Below are positions 1 through 5,299 of a stretch of DNA of 13,149 nucleotides, piece after piece. Source of the stretch: Euryarchaeota archaeon UBA170. GTDB taxonomy: Archaea; Thermoplasmatota; Poseidoniia; Poseidoniales; Thalassarchaeaceae. The notes under the pieces are model-generated. The model worked only from the letters and a program-made list of their open reading frames with translations. It made no database searches and was not told the DNA's origin. The stretch lies in the NCBI GenBank assembly GCA_002499345.1, contig DALF01000062.1, positions 11,459-24,607 of the forward strand, written 5' to 3'. Numbering within the stretch: the first letter of the stretch is position 1; each line of letters starts with the position of its first letter. The position numbers and the translations under genes are program-made.

Positions 1-882
1 GATGACGACCACGACGGCGATGGTGGCATGCAGACGATGTCAGGCCATGGTGACCACTCAGAAGATGATGACGACGACCACGGCGATGAAGATCACCATG
101 ATGTAGGAGCAGTAATCATCCATATCGAGGAAGAAGGCGACTACGGATTCGCTATGCCTAGCGACATAGAATTCTATGTCATAATGGGAGAGGGGGGCCA
201 CGATGACCATGACGACCACGGCGATGAACATGACGACCACTCAGACGAGGAGGGAGACCATGACGACCACTCAGACGAGGAGGGAGACCATGGCGATGAA
301 GACCACAGCGATGGGATTGAAGCTGATGAGGGAGAGGAAGAGTTCGACTACGACCCACATAGCTGGCTTGACCCGCTTTCGTTCAACGAACAACTCAAAC
401 TAGTACAGGACAAGCTAACAATGACATTCCCAGAGGGAACTGAAGTATTCGCAGAGAATACTGAGGTATACTCGGAACAACTCACCCAGCTTCACGATCG
501 CTTTGAAGTGGCGTTGGGAGATCAGGGAACCTGTGTCACGGGTGGATCCGCCAAGACGATTGTTGCTAATCACAACGCATATTCGTATATGTCAGTCAGG
601 TACGACATCGATGTAGTGAGTGTCCATGGACTTGATCCAGAGGGCGAGCCTTCCCCAGCAGAAATCGCTGAGGTCGTCGAGAAAATCAAGGAAGAAGGAA
701 TCACTGTACTATTCGTTGAGGAGTTTACCGATCCCTCTGCTGTTCAGAGTATTGTTGAGGAGACTGGTGTGGAAGTGCAAATCTTGTACACAATGGAGAT
801 GCGTCCCAGTGACAATACGGATGACTACCTGTCTATGATGGACAAGAACATCGTGAACATAGTAACTGGAATTGGGTGCTAG
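1..882 (+). CDS. znuA: Zinc ABC transporter substrate-binding protein ZnuA/AdcA type (5' end outside window)
   Basis: This is the metal-binding lipoprotein or secreted protein that captures Zn2+ outside the membrane and delivers it to ZnuB/ZnuC. The frame is open from base 1, so the N-terminal lobe with its signal and first His ligand lies upstream; the first ATG at 28 is internal. Residues are numbered from base 1. His/Asp/Glu-rich arms occupy about 1-33 and 67-107, separated by a hydrophobic, beta-like stretch (about 35-66). The family core follows: DPHSWLDP at 118-125 (ligand H120), NHNAYSYM with H191, and TMEM with E266. E266 lines up with the Glu that replaces the usual Asp as fourth ligand in AdcA-type zinc proteins (alignment from memory). 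The protein ends in Cys. The His-rich arm and Glu ligand favour zinc over manganese. znuC and znuB follow downstream. Family assignment is firm; the metal is inferred. Confidence 0.9.
   Translation, partial: DDDHDGDGGMQTMSGHGDHSEDDDDDHGDEDHHDVGAVIIHIEEEGDYGFAMPSDIEFYVIMGEGGHDDHDDHGDEHDDHSDEEGDHDDHSDEEGDHGDEDHSDGIEADEGEEEFDYDPHSWLDPLSFNEQLKLVQDKLTMTFPEGTEVFAENTEVYSEQLTQLHDRFEVALGDQGTCVTGGSAKTIVANHNAYSYMSVRYDIDVVSVHGLDPEGEPSPAEIAEVVEKIKEEGITVLFVEEFTDPSAVQSIVEETGVEVQILYTMEMRPSDNTDDYLSMMDKNIVNIVTGIGC
229..288 (+). repeat. Exact 30-bp tandem duplication inside the znuA His-rich arm
   Basis: Bases 229-258 and 259-288 are identical, and a third copy begins at 289 but diverges after four bases. Each unit is ten codons and encodes HDDHSDEEGD, so the duplication keeps the reading frame and adds two His per copy. 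Perfect identity, including third codon positions, points to recent slippage or unequal exchange and suggests that arm length varies between strains. Confidence 0.95.
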
Positions 883-923
883 TACCCGATATACGTGAAG
901 AACCAGCGAAGAGGGTTGAGAGT

Positions 924-1025
924 ATGTCCCTATCTGAGGCATTGCCCCCTCTCTTCGTTGGGTCAACATTCCTGGTTCTCGTCATTTATTTGGGATTTGA
1001 GTATGTGAGGGTAAAGTTTGCTTAG
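924..1025 (+). CDS. Possible 33-residue single-helix membrane protein between znuA and znuC
   Basis: A short frame starts at ATG 924 and stops at TAG 1023. It begins MSLSEALPPLF, continues with a hydrophobic run of roughly residues 9-24, and ends with basic residues (YVRVKFA). That is the pattern of one membrane helix with its C-terminus inside. A purine-rich GAGGGTTGA at 911-919 lies a few bases upstream and could serve as a ribosome binding site. It lies in the znu transcript, 41 bases after the znuA stop and 96 bases before the znuC start at 1122. No family is recognised. It could be a small accessory subunit or regulator of the transporter, or a chance frame; codon statistics are useless at this length. 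Membrane character and placement are seen; function is unknown. Confidence 0.45.
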   Translation: MSLSEALPPLFVGSTFLVLVIYLGFEYVRVKFA

Positions 1026-1065
1026 CGATTGCTACTCCCTTTCAGGATACCATACATTCATGTCT

Positions 1066-1116
1066 GAGATATTGTATAGCGATACAGGTTTAACGCGAGG
1101 CCAGTGTAGAGGGTGA
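1066..1116 (+). promoter_or_regulatory. Candidate internal promoter and Shine-Dalgarno site of znuC
   Basis: An AT-rich TATA-like stretch (TATTGTATA, 1070-1078) lies about 45-50 bases before znuC, and GAGGGTGA at 1109-1116 is a near-perfect Shine-Dalgarno 5 bases before ATG 1122. The ribosome site is convincing. The promoter is only a possibility, because the whole znu cluster may be read from upstream of the window. Confidence 0.35.
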
Positions 1117-1121
1117 AAGAG

Positions 1122-1883
1122 ATGGAGATACCTATCCTTGATGTCTGTGATCTTTCGGTTGCTCGTTCTGGAAAGATAATCATAAAGGATATTTGTCTAA
1201 CCATAAACGAGGGAGAGTTTGTTGGTATTGTAGGTCCCAATGGCAGTGGGAAATCAACTCTTTTGCTAGCTCTTCTTGGGGTTCTCAAGGCACGAACTGG
1301 GACAATTGAGATATATGGTAACCCCCCGATGTCAAGAAAGATCCAAGGAATGGTTGGCTGGGTATCACAAGCGGCTGCAAATCTTCCAAAAGATATCAGA
1401 ATTACCGTGCGTGAATTAGTAAGACTAGGCACAATAAACTCTGGTAATATGTTCGACTTGGCTGATAATGGTCGTAGTGAGAGAGTAGATAGGGCAATCA
1501 AAATGACAGGTCTTGAGAATGTTGAAAATATCGATATTTCCAGTCTCTCGGGAGGTCAGAGACAGCGTACAGTAATCGCACGTGCTTTAGCTACAGAAGC
1601 AGACTTCATTCTACTAGATGAGCCACTAGTAGGCATCGACCGCGACTCAAGAAACTCACTGTTAAAATTACTCGACCGACTCTGTCATGAGGAGGGAAAG
1701 ACCATCTTGATGGTGTCCCATGATTTAGCGGCCATGAGACAAACAGCGCATAGGATGGTTTTCCTCGAAGAGACCATTAGATTTGACGGACCTACCAGAA
1801 ACTTCCCGGATCTGGAGAGACTTGCTGATTTGAGAGGAATAGAGCCTGTTCATGATGACGTTCATATGCACGAGGCGAATTAA
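1122..1883 (+). CDS. znuC: Zinc ABC transporter ATP-binding protein ZnuC
   Basis: This is the cytoplasmic ATPase of the zinc importer: a dimer that hydrolyses ATP and drives ZnuB. All hallmarks are present, counting from ATG 1122 (253 aa): Walker A GPNGSGKS at 38-45, Q-loop Gln 83, signature LSGGQ at 142-146, Walker B FILLDEP at 162-168 and switch His 200 in VSHD. The length is typical for the family. The frame can also begin at GTG 1113, but GAGGGTGA at 1109-1116 sits 5 bases before ATG 1122 and overlaps the GTG, so 1122 is preferred. The C-terminus ends in a short His-bearing tail (HDDVHMH). The stop at 1883 is followed at once by the znuB ribosome site, which indicates one operon. Zinc specificity is taken from the neighbouring znuA. 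Confidence 0.95.
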   Translation: MEIPILDVCDLSVARSGKIIIKDICLTINEGEFVGIVGPNGSGKSTLLLALLGVLKARTGTIEIYGNPPMSRKIQGMVGWVSQAAANLPKDIRITVRELVRLGTINSGNMFDLADNGRSERVDRAIKMTGLENVENIDISSLSGGQRQRTVIARALATEADFILLDEPLVGIDRDSRNSLLKLLDRLCHEEGKTILMVSHDLAAMRQTAHRMVFLEETIRFDGPTRNFPDLERLADLRGIEPVHDDVHMHEAN

Positions 1884-1896
1884 GGAGGGCATAAAG

Positions 1897-2817
1897 ATGG
1901 GGATTGGCACTATTATTCTGGAGATTGTCGCTCCTCTAATGGAATCTATCGCTCCGATGATGCCCGGCGTGATATTTCCGAAGTTCTTCACCTTAGAAAT
2001 GTTCCAACGTTCGTTGCTCGCAGCAGTAATGGTGGCCATGGTGGCAGGTTTTCTGGGTACCTTCCTTTTGATACGTAATCTGGCACTAATTGGAGATGGT
2101 CTTGCACATGTTTCTTTCGGGGGTGTGGCTGTCGGTATTGTTCTCGGAGCTACCTCTCCCTTGTGGTATGCACTAGTTTTCAGCATCTCTGCGGCCATTC
2201 TTATTTTCGAATTACAATCAAGAGAGATTCTCACTGGTGATGCTTCTATTGCGATATTTCTCACAGGAATGTTAGCCTTAGGGCTCGTGGTCTTGAGGTA
2301 TTCGGGAGTAGGAATAACAGTAGAAGTAGAGAGCTATCTGTGGGGCAGCCTTCTGCTTACTTCGTCCCAAGATCTGGACTTAATATCTACAATCTCTGTA
2401 ATATCATTTCTTCTGCTGATAGTGATACGTCCAGTATTGTTGGCCACAACTATTGACCCTCTAGCCGCACAGGTACAAGGAATTCCCGTCCGAGCGATAG
2501 GTCTACTATTCAGTGCAATAACTGCGGCAGTGGTAGTTAGTATGGTACAGGTGGTCGGGACTCTTCTCGTAACAGCATTGTTAGTCACTCCTGCCGCAAC
2601 TGCACAACTGATTAGTCGAAGTTTCCGTTCCTGTTTAATTTGGACACAAATATTTGCCCTTAGCGCTGTCTTCTTCGGACTCTATTTCTCAGCTGAGTTA
2701 GACACAGGTAGTGGCGCAATGATTGCCTTGGTCGCCGCACTGATATTTGCAATAGTTGCAATATTGAAAATCTTTGCATCAGATATTATCGATGCAAAAG
2801 CAATTTTATCTGAATAA
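1897..2817 (+). CDS. znuB: Zinc ABC transporter permease ZnuB (ABC-3 family)
   Basis: This is the membrane-spanning subunit that carries the metal across the cytoplasmic membrane. The product is 306 aa and consists mostly of hydrophobic helices, about eight: for example around 38-58, 75-105, 117-135, 166-188, 207-235, 250-264 and 281-301. ABC-3 features are visible: GDGLAHVSFGGVAVG at 67-81, and GTLLVTALLVTPAATA at 221-236 near the ATPase-contacting region. The frame extends upstream to an ATG at 1852 inside znuC, but AGGAGGG at 1883-1889 lies 7 bases before ATG 1897 and the extra 15 residues are polar, so 1897 is the start. It is the last gene of the znu set; its stop lies 3 bases from the stop of the convergent pyrI. 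Confidence 0.93.
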   Translation: MGIGTIILEIVAPLMESIAPMMPGVIFPKFFTLEMFQRSLLAAVMVAMVAGFLGTFLLIRNLALIGDGLAHVSFGGVAVGIVLGATSPLWYALVFSISAAILIFELQSREILTGDASIAIFLTGMLALGLVVLRYSGVGITVEVESYLWGSLLLTSSQDLDLISTISVISFLLLIVIRPVLLATTIDPLAAQVQGIPVRAIGLLFSAITAAVVVSMVQVVGTLLVTALLVTPAATAQLISRSFRSCLIWTQIFALSAVFFGLYFSAELDTGSGAMIALVAALIFAIVAILKIFASDIIDAKAILSE

Positions 2818-2826
2818 GACTCAGAT
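2808..2826. terminator. Possible shared hairpin between convergent znuB and pyrI
   Basis: ATCTGA (2808-2813) and TCAGAT (2821-2826) form a 6-bp inverted repeat with a 7-base loop that spans both stop codons. A T5 run at 2859-2863 lies downstream on the plus strand. Archaeal termination relies mainly on T-runs, so the hairpin itself is weak evidence. Confidence 0.25.
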
Positions 2827-3288
2827 GAGATTATCGATGATATCATCTAAATCCTGTCTTTTTCCACAGTAGTAGCATCTCACCTCTAATGGGTCCCGAC
2901 TGTAGAGTATGAGTTTCTGAGGAAGAGGCTCTCTAGGGTTCTTAGTGATGCAGTTAGAGAAGGTACATCTTGCAACATTTACCATCTCTTCCGCTAGATC
3001 AACAACCCTCTTCTCCGCTACACCATAGTTCCTGATAATAGCTACACTAGCATTCGGTGAAATCAATGCGAGCCTATCTAGCTCCTCCTGATTCAGCTCT
3101 AAATCCTCGATTTTCAGTAGATCCTTCCTTCCCATCTTATCACTAGGGACATTCATCACAAGTGAGACCGGATTCGATCTGTTTGTGTCGATTCTGAGCA
3201 TCTTGATCACTTGCAGTGCGTGACCAGCAGGAATGTGATCTATGACCGTTCCATTGCAGATTGCTGTAACCCTTCTCATCTCACTCAT
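2821..3288 (-). CDS. pyrI: Aspartate carbamoyltransferase regulatory chain PyrI
   Basis: This is the regulatory subunit of aspartate transcarbamoylase. It binds nucleotide effectors and joins catalytic trimers through a zinc domain. The product is 155 aa, close to the 153 aa of the E. coli chain. The N-terminal allosteric half begins VTAICNGTVIDHIPAGHALQ. The zinc site is intact, with Cys 108, 113, 138 and 141 (CTFSNC and CYYC) in the same spacing as in E. coli. A longer frame reaches 3330, but a perfect GGAGGTGA (3300-3293) lies 4 bases before ATG 3288, and that ATG overlaps the pyrB stop as ATGA, so 3288 is the start. Translation should be coupled to pyrB, which gives balanced chains. Activation or inhibition by particular nucleotides cannot be read from the sequence. 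Confidence 0.97.
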   Translation of the reverse strand: MSEMRRVTAICNGTVIDHIPAGHALQVIKMLRIDTNRSNPVSLVMNVPSDKMGRKDLLKIEDLELNQEELDRLALISPNASVAIIRNYGVAEKRVVDLAEEMVNVARCTFSNCITKNPREPLPQKLILYSRDPLEVRCYYCGKRQDLDDIIDNLI

Positions 3289-4217
3289 TTCTTCACCTCC
3301 TTCGGTATCTTTACCCCAAGACTCCTGCAAAGAAGTGCCATCCTAGTGGGGACACCATTGAATGCCTGTTGGAAGTATCTAGCATTTACTGTGGAGTCTA
3401 AACTAGGATGTAACTCACTGACCCTGGGAAGAGGGTGCATTACAATCATGCCCTCCTTAGCACCACTCATGTCCTTGGCATCCAACATGTATATTCCAGC
3501 AACCTTCGCATACTCGTCCTCATCTGGAAAACGCTCTTTCTGTATCCTCGTCATGTAGATTACATCGGCATCAGGAATGGCGGCGATCAAATCGGTAGAC
3601 TCTGAAATTGTGGCTCCAGTAGAGCGAAGATCGTTAACAATCTCATCAGGCATCATCAGTGTTTCAGGAGAGACCAGAGTCAGCTCAGCTCCGAAACGGG
3701 TCAGAGCATGAGATAGGCTATGTACGGTCCTGCCATACCTCAGATCGCCGACTAGAACCACATTCAGTCCCTCGATGGTCCCATGAGCCTCCCTGATTGT
3801 GAAAAGATCGAGCATTGTCTGTGTGGGGTGATTTCCAGCACCATCTCCGGCATTGAGGATTGGAATATTAATTGCATCTGCACTGTATTGTGCCGCCCCT
3901 TGTTGTGGGTGCCTGATTACTGCGATATCGGCATAACCCTCGACCATTTGCATTGTATCGAATAGCGTCTCTCCCTTAGCCACAGAGGTACCAATGGAAC
4001 TGAAGTTAAGGACAGACCCGCCGAGCCTCTTCATCGCCGCCTCAAAGGACATTCTAGTCCTAGTGGAGTTCTCATAAAACATATTGGCGAGAACCTTTCC
4101 TTCCAGAAGAGGAAGGTGAACATCGCCCCTTGCTACAGCTACAAGTCTCTCTGAATCGTCTAGGATAGACAATATTTCTTCATTACTAAGGTCATCCATG
4201 GTCACTACGTCAGACAT
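3285..4217 (-). CDS. pyrB: Aspartate carbamoyltransferase catalytic chain PyrB
   Basis: This enzyme condenses carbamoyl phosphate with L-aspartate to carbamoyl aspartate, the committed step of pyrimidine synthesis, in the cytoplasm. The product is 310 aa, the usual length. Active-site motifs are complete: STRTR at 51-55 (carbamoyl phosphate), Lys 81 in KGETL, Arg 102 in RHP, H130-P-T-Q133, Arg 163 in YGRTVHS, Arg 229 in IQKERF and HPLPR at 261-265. The start at 4217 is supported by AAGGAG about 5 bases upstream on the minus strand (near 4223-4228). pyrI follows with a 4-base ATGA overlap. No dihydroorotase is fused or adjacent. The gene diverges from the sugar kinase at 4331, and the two share a short AT-rich intergenic region. 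Confidence 0.97.
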   Translation of the reverse strand: MSDVVTMDDLSNEEILSILDDSERLVAVARGDVHLPLLEGKVLANMFYENSTRTRMSFEAAMKRLGGSVLNFSSIGTSVAKGETLFDTMQMVEGYADIAVIRHPQQGAAQYSADAINIPILNAGDGAGNHPTQTMLDLFTIREAHGTIEGLNVVLVGDLRYGRTVHSLSHALTRFGAELTLVSPETLMMPDEIVNDLRSTGATISESTDLIAAIPDADVIYMTRIQKERFPDEDEYAKVAGIYMLDAKDMSGAKEGMIVMHPLPRVSELHPSLDSTVNARYFQQAFNGVPTRMALLCRSLGVKIPKEVKK

Positions 4218-4330
4218 CGCGCTCCTTTCGCTCCGGTGGTGGGAAGGTCATATGTGTTGTCATTACTCAGTAACTAATTATTGTCAGTAAACCGTCGTCT
4301 TGATGTGTAGTGTACGGCCCCATAAGGCTG
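4218..4330. promoter_or_regulatory. Divergent intergenic region of pyrB and the GHMP kinase
   Basis: This region must hold promoters for both directions. Its core, about 4261-4290, is AT-rich (TAACTAATTATTG at 4271-4283). On the plus strand this would serve as a TATA-like box with a transcription start near 4300-4305. On the minus strand the same patch lies about 60 bases before pyrB. The 10-mer AGTAACTAAT at 4269-4278 recurs upstream of the amidohydrolase. No riboswitch or attenuator-like leader was recognised. Confidence 0.4.
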
Positions 4331-5299
4331 ATGATAATCAGTCGAACTCCACTCAGGGCATCTTTCTGCGGTGGAGGTACGGATATCGATTGGTTCTCTC
4401 ATTCAAAGGAGAATGGTGGAAAGGTCGTATCTCTGGCTATTGACAAGTACATCCATGTGTTGGTGAACAAGAGATTCGATGATAGGGTCAGAGTATCATA
4501 CTCATCTCTGGAGTTAGTGGATAATTTCGAGGATCTAAAACATGAGCTCGTTAGGGAGGCTATGAGAGTAACTGGTGTGACATCCGGAGTCGAGATTACA
4601 ACTATCGCAGACGTACCTTCTAGGGGTACTGGACTAGGCTCTTCATCAACTGTTACGGTCGGTCTATTGAATGCCTTACACAAATTTGCAGGCCATGATG
4701 CCTCTCCTCATCAACTGGCCGAAGAGGCATGTTCGATAGAGATTGAAGTCCTCAATCAGCCAATAGGAAGACAAGACCAGTATGCGGCGGCATTCGGAGG
4801 TGTCAATGCTATTTCCTTCGATTCTAACGGAGTTTCCGTGGATCCGATTCCAGTCAATTGTGAATCTAAAATTAGAGAGGAGTTCACTCTAGTTTTCACA
4901 GGCCTATCCAGAAGCGCGTCCGAAGTTCTCAAGGAAGATCCAGATGATCCAGATGATAAGTTAAACAGACTTAGGAAAATTAGAAATCAGGCAGATATTG
5001 CAGAAGAATATCTCAATTCTTGTAAACTATCTGAACTAGGTGTTCTACTGGGAGATGCATGGAAGGAGAAGAGAGGCATTTCAGCCGCTGTCTCTGGTAG
5101 TGAGATTGACTCTCTGCATGATGAGATAATGTCGCTAGGGGCATCTGGTGCCAAGCTACTTGGGGCAGGAGGAGGAGGATTCTTCCTTGTTCATGGGGAA
5201 TCATCCCTTAGGAAAAGACTGGAAAAACTAGAGGGTAAAAATAGACTAATTCCATTAGGAATGGACCATAAAGGATCAACAATTATCTTTGAAGGATGA
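4331..5299 (+). CDS. GHMP-family sugar kinase, heptose-7-phosphate kinase (HddA)-like
   Basis: This is a small-molecule kinase of the GHMP superfamily. The closest match by motif is the family of D-glycero-D-manno-heptose-7-phosphate kinases, which prepare sugars for nucleotide activation. The product is 322 aa. Motif 1 RTPLRASFCGGGTD is at 5-18, the ATP loop PSRGTGLGSSSTVTVG at 96-111, the putative catalytic Asp 149 in GRQDQYAAAFGG, and motif 3 GASGAKLLGAGGGGFF at 270-285. ATG 4331 gives the typical MIISRTPLR start; an in-frame GTG at 4310 would add seven residues of no family resemblance. The ribosome site is weak (AAGG at 4324-4327), and a leaderless or near-leaderless transcript is possible. 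The stop overlaps the next start (ATGA, 5296-5299), tying it to a surface protein. The substrate is not proven and could be another sugar or sugar phosphate. Confidence 0.88.
   Translation: MIISRTPLRASFCGGGTDIDWFSHSKENGGKVVSLAIDKYIHVLVNKRFDDRVRVSYSSLELVDNFEDLKHELVREAMRVTGVTSGVEITTIADVPSRGTGLGSSSTVTVGLLNALHKFAGHDASPHQLAEEACSIEIEVLNQPIGRQDQYAAAFGGVNAISFDSNGVSVDPIPVNCESKIREEFTLVFTGLSRSASEVLKEDPDDPDDKLNRLRKIRNQADIAEEYLNSCKLSELGVLLGDAWKEKRGISAAVSGSEIDSLHDEIMSLGASGAKLLGAGGGGFFLVHGESSLRKRLEKLEGKNRLIPLGMDHKGSTIIFEG

Noticed and set aside
58..240. Minus-strand and shifted frames across the znuA repeats
   Set aside because: They are low-complexity shadows of the His/Asp-rich znuA arm; the sense frame carries recognisable ZnuA ligands further on.
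229..292. Tandem repeat as a CRISPR array
   Set aside because: The 30-bp units are directly adjacent with no spacers and are in frame in a coding region.
1852..1896. Upstream start for znuB inside znuC
   Set aside because: The extra residues are polar and match no ABC-3 N-terminus, while a strong AGGAGGG site precedes ATG 1897.
3211..3558. 115-codon plus-strand frame over pyrB/pyrI
   Set aside because: It lies antisense to well-conserved PyrB and PyrI motifs, has no family resemblance and no ribosome site.
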